Source: Streptosporangium lutulentum
GTDB lineage: Bacteria; Actinomycetota; Actinomycetes; Streptosporangiales; Streptosporangiaceae
NCBI RefSeq assembly: GCF_030811455.1
Contig: NZ_JAUSQU010000002.1
Coordinates: 22,884 to 86,883, forward strand
DNA length: 64,000 nt
Direction: 5' to 3'
Shown: positions 57,151-64,000 of the stretch, piece after piece
Layout of the letters: each line of letters opens with the position of its first letter
Position numbering within the stretch: position 1 is the stretch's first letter
Position numbers and translations under genes: made by a program
Notes under the pieces: model-generated
The model's input: the letters and a program-made list of their open reading frames with translations, nothing else
Database searches by the model: none
Told to the model about the DNA's origin: nothing

Positions 57151-57706
57151 GCCGGGCGTTCATCTCCGTCTCGGCCTCGCGCCGGACGGCCGCCTCGATG
57201 CCCTTGCGCACAGCGGCCAGGTCCGCTTCCCGGTCGATGTCGGCGGCGGCCGCGGCCGTCTTGGTGATGACGTGCAGGGCCAGCAGGGCTGAGGCGTCCA
57301 AGATGATCGGGATGCCCCAGCGGCCGACCGGGCCGCCGTAGGGCTCCATCACCGCTGCCTGCGCGGCCAACGACATGCCCATGCCGATCAGGAACAAGCT
57401 GATGATCGCCCGGCGGGGCCAGGGGCCGACCAGCGGGCTGACCAGGCCATGCGACAGCAGAGCGGCGAAAGCGACCGGGACCAGGCCATAGGTCACGGCC
57501 AAGACCACCGATCCCACACCGCCGCCGGTGGCGGCCGCCTGAACGGCCTGCGCCGACGCCGCGGCCCCTGCCGAGGCGGGGGGCACTGCCAGGGCGTGCC
57601 AAATGTTCAGATACAGCGAGGTCATCGCGCCGAGCAGCAAGATCGCCCACCAGACGCCCAACCCGTGTCCGGAGGGGCGTTCGGCGGCCTGGGACGGGGT
57701 GCTCAT
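56318..57706 (-). CDS. DUF2637 membrane protein with long coiled coil
   Basis: The 462-residue protein has four membrane helices (residues of about 15-150; WWAILLLGAMTSLYLNIWHA, YGGPVGRWGIPIILDASALL), typical of DUF2637/Spd-type plasmid spread proteins. A long coiled coil follows, rich in A-D-M units (SARADMAAEMTARLTAAQAD), then a helix-turn-helix (TGAELGRELSLSERSGRRLR) and an acidic tail with DMTAPDRAD repeats. It could link membrane, DNA and the transfer apparatus. AAGGAGG precedes ATG 57706. The A-D-M codons create an 8-base repeat array in the DNA. Confidence 0.85.
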   Translation of the reverse strand: MSTPSQAAERPSGHGLGVWWAILLLGAMTSLYLNIWHALAVPPASAGAAASAQAVQAAATGGGVGSVVLAVTYGLVPVAFAALLSHGLVSPLVGPWPRRAIISLFLIGMGMSLAAQAAVMEPYGGPVGRWGIPIILDASALLALHVITKTAAAAADIDREADLAAVRKGIEAAVRREAETEMNARLSAARADMAAEMTARLTAAQADLHAEAEADLSARLTAARADMAAEMSARLTVAQADMETSIRTELEADMSARLAAVTADMEAHKETDISRRVETETALRVAVAKAEMEVEILRRVEAELARRPKVSKADDDASALRRKGPPAARKPGDDELTSKDRARLLLVATPEMTGAELGRELSLSERSGRRLRDEVLAEMAAHACPAPAVADAAPGTPADGEADLHTDMTAPDRADMQADIEADMTAPDRADIEADIEADMAQVSARAEADIAGGHVRLEAVS

Positions 57707-57872
57707 GGCCGTACCTCCTTCGCAAAAAAGTCACGGTTAGTAGTTGCGGCGGGAAAGGGGCGCAGGTACTCTCGCGCGCACACGTGTGCACGGGCGCGTG
57801 TCGCTCTCCGACCCGGTCCCCTCCAGAAGAGACCGCGGTGGAGGAGGAGTGGAGGAGGAGTACGGGCGGTAG

Positions 57873-59897
57873 TCATGAGGCCCTCAGCACATACACGCCG
57901 CGGGAGCCCGCCGGCTTTTCGATGACCTGCTCATCGGTCAGCTGGTTCAGCAGGTTGAAGGTGTGAGAAGGGCTACAGATCCGGGCCTCGCGGATCTCAG
58001 GAAGGGTCAACTGGCCGCGCTCGCGAAACAGCTGCACCAGCGCGGCCTTGGCGTCCGGGTCGGACTTGCCATCGGGCACCGACCGCAGCGAGGCCACACC
58101 CGCCGCCGGCGCGGCGGTGTCGGCCTGGCCGGCCAGGCGCTCCAGCTCACGGATGCCCTGCTCATAGCCGCGCTGCCACGCCTCCCCCGTTCGATCATCA
58201 AGCGGGGAGCCGACCGGCACATGCGCGGCGAAAGCCTGCGAGACCATCCGCTGGGTGCGCGAGGGCAGCTCCGAGGGAGTGCCGGTCAGCATGTAGCCCA
58301 GGCCGGTGGTCCGCAGCGTCATCGCCTGGTCGAAGTAGGCCGGCAGCTCATGCGGGGCGACCTCGATGTTGCCCTTGCGCACCATCCGGCTGTCTTCGGC
58401 CGAGGCCACCCGAAACAGCAGCGCGTTTCCGGCCAGTAACAACTTGCGCAGCGCGCTGTTGTTGTAGAAGCCCTGCTCCACCGACGGGTCCTGCAACGCC
58501 ACCGTCAGCTTGATCCACAGCTTGCGGCCCTCCCGGCCGACCTCGCTCAGCAACTCGCTGATGATGGGGTTGCCCAGCACGCTCTTCTTGGACGCCTCAT
58601 CGATGACCGCGTGCAAGATCGGGTGCCCGAATTCGGGGCCCATCCGCTGCTCGCCGACCTCGTGCAGAATCTCCAGCCGCTCAGCATGCGCGGCCTGCAG
58701 GCCGCGCATCCCGGCGTAGATCTCCCCGCCGTCCAGGAAGGATTTCGTCACGCGCGGCACCACCTCGGGGAAGGCCTTGCCGCCGTGCGGGTCGAACAGC
58801 ATCACCGCGCTGCCCGCGCACAGCGACTCGGCGACGATGACCAGCAACACGTTGGACTTGCCCGACCCGGGAACGCCCACGACCAGGTCGTTCGGGGTGC
58901 CCCAGCCCGGCTGATACAGCACGTAGTAGGCGTAGCCGGACCCGTCGGGGTAGACCGAGATCGGCACCAGCCCGGTGGCCGGGTTCAGGCCGGGGCTGCG
59001 CCAGAAGTTGTTTTGGATCAGCGGGTTGCGCTCCAGCACGACCAGGCGGCCGCGGGTCTTGTACTGATCGGGGTCCTGATCCAGGTAGATGAGCGAATCC
59101 ACGTGCGGGCGATCCAGCGTGGCCTTGATCTCCTCCATCGCGCCCCGCATCCGGGCATACGGGTGGCGGGCGGAGCCGCCGTCGATGATCCACGCCATGC
59201 CGTTGGGGTCACCGTTGTGGTCGATGATCGGCTCGGGGTCGATCAGGGCGCTGCCGGTCAGGCTGTGTCCTGGCGCGCCGACGTGCTCATTCCAGGCGAG
59301 CTGGTGCTCATGCGGGGCCGGCGCCGCCTCGATGGCCCGGAGCGGCTCGCTCGCGGTGATCGCCGCAGGACCGGCCGCGGGAGCGGTGGCGGGTGCCGGC
59401 CGGTGCTCGGTGGTGCGTAGCCGGTGGATCCACCACCACGGCGCGGCCAGCACCGACCCGCCCACGATGAGGGCGGTGGGCATCGGAGTGTCCATCCCGG
59501 CGCCGGCGGTCACCGCCGCGGTGCTCCAGGCGGTCGCCGCGGCCAGGCACCCGGCCGCCCACCGGCTCCGCCAGGTCGCCTTGGTCAGCCAGGTGCGCGC
59601 GCCGCGCAGCGACACCCCGGCGGCCAGCGCGGCACCGGATCCGGCCAGCACATACAGCGGGTGCACCCCGCTCTCATGCAGCAAAGCGCCAGCCCCGTAC
59701 AGGCCGCCCATGACCGCCGGCGGGTACAGGCCCTTGCGGGAGGCCCACAGCAGGCTCTTGGTCGCCCGGTGCAGCTCGGCGCCGAAGGTGTGGCGGGTTT
59801 GCTGCGCGACGGGCGACGCCAGCGGGAGAAGCGGGTTCAGTGGCGAAGAAGGGGCCTCGGTCTCCGCGGGGTTCATCGAGTCGGTGATGGTGGTCAT
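57873..59897 (-). CDS. conjugation-type FtsK/HerA-like ATPase with membrane helices
   Basis: The 674-residue protein has hydrophobic helices in its first 150 residues (GGLYGAGALLHESGVHPLYV, ALIVGGSVLAAPWWWIHRL). The ATPase domain has Walker A LVVGVPGSGKSNVLLVIVA (about 344), AVMLFDPHGGKAFPEV and Walker B-like HAVIDEASKKS. A winged helix ends it (LTLPEIREARICSPSHTFNL). It resembles coupling or pumping ATPases of actinomycete and Gram-positive conjugation. AGGAGGGACACCC before ATG 59897 fixes the start, against a longer open frame. Neighbours are DUF2637 and small membrane proteins. Confidence 0.87.
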   Translation of the reverse strand: MTTITDSMNPAETEAPSSPLNPLLPLASPVAQQTRHTFGAELHRATKSLLWASRKGLYPPAVMGGLYGAGALLHESGVHPLYVLAGSGAALAAGVSLRGARTWLTKATWRSRWAAGCLAAATAWSTAAVTAGAGMDTPMPTALIVGGSVLAAPWWWIHRLRTTEHRPAPATAPAAGPAAITASEPLRAIEAAPAPHEHQLAWNEHVGAPGHSLTGSALIDPEPIIDHNGDPNGMAWIIDGGSARHPYARMRGAMEEIKATLDRPHVDSLIYLDQDPDQYKTRGRLVVLERNPLIQNNFWRSPGLNPATGLVPISVYPDGSGYAYYVLYQPGWGTPNDLVVGVPGSGKSNVLLVIVAESLCAGSAVMLFDPHGGKAFPEVVPRVTKSFLDGGEIYAGMRGLQAAHAERLEILHEVGEQRMGPEFGHPILHAVIDEASKKSVLGNPIISELLSEVGREGRKLWIKLTVALQDPSVEQGFYNNSALRKLLLAGNALLFRVASAEDSRMVRKGNIEVAPHELPAYFDQAMTLRTTGLGYMLTGTPSELPSRTQRMVSQAFAAHVPVGSPLDDRTGEAWQRGYEQGIRELERLAGQADTAAPAAGVASLRSVPDGKSDPDAKAALVQLFRERGQLTLPEIREARICSPSHTFNLLNQLTDEQVIEKPAGSRGVYVLRAS

Positions 59898-59967
59898 GGG
59901 TGTCCCTCCTTCGAGGGTCAGGGCCGGGCACCATGCGGGCGCCCGGCCAGGGGCGAAGTGGGTGGGG

Positions 59968-61230
59968 TTAGGACTTGCCGTAGTAGCCGGTGGAGTTGGC
60001 GGCCGACCGACCGGCGGCCTGTACCGCGCGCTGGATCTCATCGCCGAGGCTGGCCTGCAGGCGCTCGGCGTCCACCGCGGCCTCGTGGGCCTCGTTGACC
60101 TCTCGCACCAGCTTCTGCGCGGTCTTGGCCGCGCCGTCGAAGGCGATGACGGTGTTGGCCCAGCGATCGACGACGGCTCCGGAGATACCGGCGGCCGCCA
60201 GGGCGTCGACCGCGTTCCAGGCCGCGGCCAGGGACGCGCGGATCATCGCCTCGGCCTCGGCAGCCGGGTCGCTGGTCATCTTGACCGCTTTGACGATCTT
60301 CTTGGCCAGGTCAACCGCGTCGTCGTGGGTGTTGCCGCCGAGCTCGGTACTGGTTCGCGGGGCGGTCGTGGACGCGCCGGGAATGGCGACGTACTTGGAC
60401 ATGGTGTTGGTCCCTTCGAGTTCGCCGATGCGCACCGCATCGGCTATCTGCTCCGCCGCCCCGGACGGGTGCGGCGGAAGCTCGATCGATGCCATCGCAG
60501 GCCTGACCGGCGTGCCCGGCGCGTCTGTGGCGGGCGCGGTCAGCGACCGCGTAGGCCAGCCCAGCTCGGCTGGGCGGGGCCGTACTACCTCGACGTCGAC
60601 CTCATAGCCATTGGCGGCCTGCTGATAGCGGCGCCACCACGGCTCCCCGTTGCACCCGGGCTCGGGCTGCTCGCCCTGACGCCGGTCTTCGGAGTCCTCC
60701 CGGCGGTCCTCGGAGTCCTCACACTGGTCATCGGACGCTTCGACCTCGGGGATCGCGGGGATCTCCGGGAGCTCGGGGTCGTCCTGACGGCGGTCCTCGG
60801 TCTCCTCATCTCGGCGGTCCTCGCGGTCCTGGCGCTGGTCGTCGACCTCGGGGATCTCGCCTTCGGGGGCGTCCTGGCGGCGGTCCTTGCGGTCCTTGCG
60901 GTCCTTGCGGTCCTGGTACTTGTCCCAGGCCCATTCCCGGCCCTTGCGCAGGTCGGTGACCGGACTCCAGGCCGCGGCCAGCGCGGCGCGCAGCCACCAG
61001 CCCGGGTTGCCCCAGTCGGTGGTGCGCGCGGCGCGGGCAGCGGCATCGGCCCGCTGCGCCCAACCGGCCCTGCCAGCCACGGGCGCGGCGGCCTTGACAG
61101 CCTTGGCTGCCGTGGGGGCCGTGGCTCTTTTGAAGGTGCTCTGTGCCTGAGTGCCGTCCTTGGGCCCGGTGAACATGCGCACCGTGCCCCAGGTCAGCCA
61201 TATCCACAGCAGGAAGGTGATCGGCTCCAT
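59968..61230 (-). CDS. membrane-tethered charged-repeat protein
   Basis: The 420-residue protein has an N-terminal membrane helix (PITFLLWIWLTWGTVRMFTG), an Ala-rich helical region and a highly charged tract of D-R-K and E-D-R-R-Q-D repeats (about residues 108-185). The C-terminal part is helical (AAEAEAMIRASLAAAWNAVD, AQKLVREVNEAHEAAVDAER). It lies between a four-helix membrane protein and the ATPase gene, so it is probably a structural part of the transfer apparatus. The family is not recognised. Confidence 0.7.
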   Translation of the reverse strand: MEPITFLLWIWLTWGTVRMFTGPKDGTQAQSTFKRATAPTAAKAVKAAAPVAGRAGWAQRADAAARAARTTDWGNPGWWLRAALAAAWSPVTDLRKGREWAWDKYQDRKDRKDRKDRRQDAPEGEIPEVDDQRQDREDRRDEETEDRRQDDPELPEIPAIPEVEASDDQCEDSEDRREDSEDRRQGEQPEPGCNGEPWWRRYQQAANGYEVDVEVVRPRPAELGWPTRSLTAPATDAPGTPVRPAMASIELPPHPSGAAEQIADAVRIGELEGTNTMSKYVAIPGASTTAPRTSTELGGNTHDDAVDLAKKIVKAVKMTSDPAAEAEAMIRASLAAAWNAVDALAAAGISGAVVDRWANTVIAFDGAAKTAQKLVREVNEAHEAAVDAERLQASLGDEIQRAVQAAGRSAANSTGYYGKS

Positions 61231-61239
61231 GACGGCCGC

Positions 61240-61647
61240 CTAGTTCCGGCTGCCGGTGGTGAGCATTTCCGACTGTTGGGTGACGTCCTTGACGCCCTTG
61301 ATCAGGTCATCGGGGTTGACGCCGAGCACGCTGACCGGCATCACGACCAGCAGCAGCGGGACGAAGAACCCGATGATCGCGGTGCCCTTGCCGGCGTGGT
61401 TCTTTTTGCCCCAGCAGTCCAGGACGAAGCCCACCGCGCAAAAGAACGCGATGAACCCGACCAGGGCCCCGGGCAGCACGGATGCGATCTTGGTGGCGAA
61501 GCCCTGGAACCAGGATCCGACCAGACCGCAGCCGGCGATGAACATGATGATGGCTGCCACCCGCGGTGCCTTGCCACGGCGCATCATGGCAACGCCGACC
61601 GCCAGGAACACGGCGGTGAAGGTCAGCCCGGCGAAGATCTGTCCCAT
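61240..61647 (-). CDS. small polytopic membrane protein
   Basis: The 135-residue protein has about four hydrophobic helices (IFAGLTFTAVFLAVGVAMM, VAAIIMFIAGCGLVGSWFQG, LVGFIAFFCAVGFVLDCW, IIGFFVPLLLVVMPVSVLG) and a polar end. GGAGTATTCCG-like sequence precedes ATG 61647. It lies in the cluster of membrane genes upstream of the conjugation ATPase, so a mating-channel role is plausible. The gene ends in TAG. Confidence 0.75.
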   Translation of the reverse strand: MGQIFAGLTFTAVFLAVGVAMMRRGKAPRVAAIIMFIAGCGLVGSWFQGFATKIASVLPGALVGFIAFFCAVGFVLDCWGKKNHAGKGTAIIGFFVPLLLVVMPVSVLGVNPDDLIKGVKDVTQQSEMLTTGSRN

Positions 61648-61682
61648 CGGAATACTCCTTTCAGTGATCTTTCGGGTGGGGG

Positions 61683-62264
61683 TCAGGACCCGGACAGCCA
61701 GGTCGACAGGTTGGTGTGCACGATGATCAGGGCGATGGTCAGCAGCAGGGCGCGGCCGGGGCGCTGGGCCATCCAGCCCAGCGCGTAGGCGGCCAACGTC
61801 AAGGCCAGGCCGACGGTCAGGCCATAGGCGCGGTAGGCCAGCGCGTGCGAGCCGTTGATGATCGGAATGGCCGTGCGCAACCCCCAGCCGCGGCGCCCGT
61901 CGGGACGCTCCTCGCGCTGGTGCAGGTAGTAGTCCAGGTAGTCGGCCACGCTGGTGGGCTGCTCGCGCATCCACCGCATCAGCCATCGCTGCTGTCCGTT
62001 GCGGTCCTTGCGGGCCGCGCTGTCGCCGCGCGCGGCCTGCCACCACTGCGCCAGCGGGTTCGGCGCGCGCTCCGCCGACGGAGGTGAAGGCGGTAGCTCA
62101 GGGCGCGGTGGCGCGGGGTGGCTCTGCGCCGGGGGCGCCGGCTGCGGGTCGACGGAGTGCGCCGGGTAGGGGTTCTGCCCAGCCTGGGAAGCGGGCGGCG
62201 CCGTGGTGCCGCGAGCGTCGCGGCGGCCGATCGGCATGCTCGCCGGGGTGGAGGTGTCGGTCAT
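61683..62264 (-). CDS. proline-rich membrane protein
   Basis: This 193-residue protein has a Pro/Ala/Ser-rich N-terminal third and an amphipathic helix with QQRWLMRWMREQPTSVADYL. Two or three membrane helices lie at the C-terminus (YGLTVGLALTLAAYALGWMA, ALLLTIALIIVHTNLSTWL). It is part of the conjugation-type membrane cluster. The start ATG 62264 overlaps the upstream stop by four bases. The family is not recognised. Confidence 0.7.
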   Translation of the reverse strand: MTDTSTPASMPIGRRDARGTTAPPASQAGQNPYPAHSVDPQPAPPAQSHPAPPRPELPPSPPSAERAPNPLAQWWQAARGDSAARKDRNGQQRWLMRWMREQPTSVADYLDYYLHQREERPDGRRGWGLRTAIPIINGSHALAYRAYGLTVGLALTLAAYALGWMAQRPGRALLLTIALIIVHTNLSTWLSGS

Positions 62265-62491
62265 TCGGAGCTCCGGGGGATGCGCTCGCTCTGCACGGTC
62301 AGGAAGGTGAGGGTCTCCAGGCCGATGGCCTGGGCTTTGGCGGTGTTACTGGTGTTGATCAGGTCGGCGCGCAGCAGCCCGAACGCGGCCTCGAGCTTCT
62401 CGACGAGCGTGCTCGCGGCCTCGATCCGGCGCAGGTGGAAATCGCGCTGGCGAGTGCGCCGATCGGCGCGACGCTGACGGGCGTTGGCCAT
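62261..62491 (-). CDS. small helical protein
   Basis: The 76-residue protein begins MANARQRRADRRTRQRDFHL and forms a basic start followed by a long amphipathic helix (IEAASTLVEKLEAAFGLLRA) and ETLTFLTVQSERIPRSSE. GGAGGTGACCGTG precedes ATG 62491 and rules out a longer version. It is co-translated with the membrane protein gene. The function is unknown. Confidence 0.65.
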   Translation of the reverse strand: MANARQRRADRRTRQRDFHLRRIEAASTLVEKLEAAFGLLRADLINTSNTAKAQAIGLETLTFLTVQSERIPRSSE

Positions 62492-62496
62492 CACGG

Positions 62497-62892
62497 TCAC
62501 CTCCGCTCGGCGGTCAGGCGGCACCGGACGGTGCGGCCGATAGGGGCGTCGATGACGTCGTAGGCATCGGCCAGGGCGGCCACCAGGTCCAGGCCGCGAC
62601 CGGACTCATCCGGCGTGCGCCGGGCCGGCACCAGCGCCGGGCCCTGATCACTCACGCTCAGCTGAATCGCGGCCTCGGTGACCTCGATGCGCACGATGAA
62701 GGCGCCGCCGATCTGGCCGGAAGCGCTATGCAACACCGCGTTGGTGACCAGCTCGCTCACCACCAAGGCGACGTCGTCGCGGCGGACGCAGCCGGCGGGC
62801 AGAGCCGCCAGGGTCCAGGCTCGGGCCTGGGGAATCTGCGAGGGCGTTCCGGGGAAGGTCTTCTCCACCTGGGTGATGGTGATCGCCATCAC
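62497..62892 (-). CDS. HATPase-domain regulator (RsbW/anti-sigma kinase-like)
   Basis: The 131-residue protein has a GHKL-type ATPase fold: ARAWTLAALPAGCVRRDDVA, LVVSELVTNAVLHSASG (N-box), IQLSVSDQGPALVPARRTPD and SGRGLDLVAALADAYDV (G-box). Such proteins phosphorylate STAS antagonists and hold sigma factors inactive; a STAS protein is encoded at 24085-24456. The start is GTG 62892 or ATG 62889, overlapping the upstream stop. Confidence 0.87.
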   Translation of the reverse strand: MMAITITQVEKTFPGTPSQIPQARAWTLAALPAGCVRRDDVALVVSELVTNAVLHSASGQIGGAFIVRIEVTEAAIQLSVSDQGPALVPARRTPDESGRGLDLVAALADAYDVIDAPIGRTVRCRLTAERR

Positions 62893-63143
62893 GCATCCAC
62901 CTCCGTCGTGTTGGTCGACGGAACGGCGGAGCGGGCCAGCAGCACGACCGGCCGCGCCCCGGCGGGCGGGAGCTGACCGCGCTTGGCCAGCACGTGACGG
63001 ACGTGGATCAGCGGGTCGGATTCGCCCCGCTCGGCGGCCGCCAGGGTGGCGCGGGCCGCGGCCAGGAGTTCGGCGTACTCAGCGGCCAGCAACACCAGGT
63101 CCTGGCGGGTCAGCGCAGCGCGCCTGGTCAGCACGGTGGTCAT
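62889..63143 (-). CDS. small hypothetical protein
   Basis: The 84-residue protein (MTTVLTRRAALTRQDLVLLA at the start) is mostly one long helix (EYAELLAAARATLAAAERGE) followed by LIHVRHVLAKRGQLPPAG. It is joined to its neighbours by four-base overlaps on both sides and so is made with the SsgA-like and HATPase proteins. The family is not recognised. Confidence 0.65.
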   Translation of the reverse strand: MTTVLTRRAALTRQDLVLLAAEYAELLAAARATLAAAERGESDPLIHVRHVLAKRGQLPPAGARPVVLLARSAVPSTNTTEVDA

Positions 63144-63595
63144 GACGAGACCTCCCGCAAAATCGCGGCGATCGCGGCATCGACGTCGACCAGCTCGCGC
63201 TCACGACTTATCGGCACCAGCTCCACCGTCGAATCGACGACGGCCTGCAGCCGGCTGCGGTCCGCATACAGCTCGAACCACTCGCCGTCGTGCAGTCGCA
63301 ACCGCAGCAGCACCCGGTCCTCGATCGGGCCCGGGCCCACCTGAACCTCCCCGGCGCCGATCAGCGTCGTGCCGTCGTCGTCCGGCTGGTCGATCAGCAG
63401 ACCGTCGATCAGCAGGCCGCGCTCGAAGGTGCAGGTGAACAGCGCGGCCAGGTCGGCAGACAGAAACGTCAGCCGGACCGCGTACGGCTGGTCGGTCCGG
63501 TAGGTCAAGACCGCCACCTGGTGCTGGTCGGGTGCCTCGATGGGCTGCAGCCGCAGGCCTTCGACGATCTCGCGTCCGGCGAGCTCGGCGTTCAT
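63140..63595 (-). CDS. SsgA-like sporulation/cell division regulator (SALP) 1
   Basis: The 151-residue protein has the SsgA-like beta core: YRTDQPYAVRLTFLSADLAA, LFTCTFERGLLIDGLLID, VQVGPGPIEDRVLLRLRLHD and GEWFELYADRSRLQAVVDST, ending with a helical tail. SsgA-like proteins steer septum placement and cell-wall remodelling in sporulating actinomycetes. A plasmid-borne pair could alter host septation during transfer (inference). It overlaps both neighbours by four bases. Confidence 0.82.
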   Translation of the reverse strand: MNAELAGREIVEGLRLQPIEAPDQHQVAVLTYRTDQPYAVRLTFLSADLAALFTCTFERGLLIDGLLIDQPDDDGTTLIGAGEVQVGPGPIEDRVLLRLRLHDGEWFELYADRSRLQAVVDSTVELVPISRERELVDVDAAIAAILREVSS

Positions 63596-64000
63596 GCCGC
63601 GCCTCCCAGCAGCATCTGCAGCCGGCTCCAGGCGGCGGACCAGTCGATCCAGTCGTCCTCGCCGCCGTCGGGCACCCGCTTGTAGGTCTGGGTGATGAAG
63701 GAGGTGAGCTCATCGCGACGGGCATAAAGCTTGCTCGGCTGCGGGCCGGTGGGGTGCAGGACGATCTCGATGTAGTCCTCGGCCTCAGCAGGGCCAAAGC
63801 GGATGTCGCCCTCGCCGACCGGCTTCACGCAAGTCGGGTGCACTACCTGAACCAGCAGGTCCCGGGCGAAAGTCCAGGCGATGGCGCCGGTTCCGGACGG
63901 GCTGGGGAACTGCAGCTGAACGGCGTAGGGGTCAGTCAGTTCATAGACCGCGCGAGCCTTGAATCCCTGGTTCGGGCGATCGGCGAAGCACACCGTCAGC
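63592..64000 (-). CDS. SsgA-like sporulation/cell division regulator (SALP) 2, 5' end outside window
   Basis: The frame shows the SsgA-like pattern: FKARAVYELTDPYAVQLQFP, GAIAWTFARDLLVQVVHPT, GEGDIRFGPAEAEDYIEIVL and LYARRDELTSFITQTYKRVP. It then has a tail with a Trp-rich end (DDWIDWSAAWSRLQMLLGG). A GTG at 63993 is possible, but the family usually has about 15 residues more at the start and the frame stays open to the window edge, so the gene probably begins outside. Confidence 0.82.
   Translation of the reverse strand, partial: LTVCFADRPNQGFKARAVYELTDPYAVQLQFPSPSGTGAIAWTFARDLLVQVVHPTCVKPVGEGDIRFGPAEAEDYIEIVLHPTGPQPSKLYARRDELTSFITQTYKRVPDGGEDDWIDWSAAWSRLQMLLGGAA

Noticed and set aside
59089..61788. 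Plus-strand 899-codon open frame
   Set aside because: It runs antisense through three supported minus-strand genes with ribosome sites and membrane helices, and has no domain of its own.

Overview
The window is high-GC actinomycete DNA. SsgA-like cell-division regulators, a DUF2637-type membrane protein, many GTG starts and many GTGA/ATGA gene overlaps suggest a sporulating mycelial genus, perhaps Streptosporangiaceae or Thermomonosporaceae (inference). A primase-like replication gene, a MobF relaxase, an FtsK translocase, a second conjugation-type ATPase and a long co-directional run of small plasmid genes suggest a large conjugative plasmid or plasmid-like element. No chromosomal housekeeping gene and no tRNA or rRNA was recognised. 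All calls come from reading the sequence; no database search was run.

Region 1 (about 1-26 kb) is an accessory and defence region. It holds two copies of a three-gene unit (small one-helix membrane protein, ECF sigma factor, helical partner ending in a WPP/GTY motif) at 0.8-2.6 and 12.4-14.0 kb. It also holds an Abi-like protein, an AbiTii protein with its membrane tail behind an in-frame amber codon, a membrane-anchored Mrr-like nuclease, a toxin-antitoxin pair and a serine resolvase with a res-like palindrome. An NB-ARC/TPR STAND protein shares a short motif with the adjacent membrane protein. A NACHT protein has a nuclease-like N-terminus and a zinc ribbon. Further on are tandem membrane paralogues, a truncated pentapeptide-type gene, a TcmP plus three-Cys (DUF5131) cassette with its own XRE regulator and palindromic operator, and STAS and MerR regulators.

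Region 2 (26-43 kb) begins with the MobF relaxase, transcribed leftward, and a divergent zinc-finger/HTH/dsRBD protein. The last 47 bp of the dsRBD gene recur exactly at 42.55 kb. They bracket a 10.6-kb cargo of an MFS transporter (split by an amber codon), a phosphotransferase, methyltransferases, a small kinase and two plasmid-type proteins. Inside the cargo, an IS21-family element (36625-39808, about 51-bp terminal repeats, 5-bp CCGGG duplication) has split a methyltransferase gene and carries an acetyltransferase as passenger.

Region 3 (43.8-64 kb) is the plasmid backbone, all on the minus strand: a primase/replication-type protein, a run of small overlapping genes (RRQRL-type zinc protein, second DUF5131 protein, Pycsar-effector-like membrane protein, RapZ-C-like protein, Nudix protein), FtsK, DUF2637 protein, conjugation ATPase, several membrane proteins, a HATPase regulator and two SsgA-like proteins, the last running off the right edge.

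The strongest leads for something undescribed are: (i) the STAND/membrane-protein pair with a matched short motif; (ii) the duplicated sigma unit, one copy of which has a hexamer-expanded partner; (iii) two intergenic elements at 18.2 and 20.9 kb whose palindrome arms have changed in a compensatory way; and (iv) the 47-bp bracketed cargo with an IS21 passenger gene.
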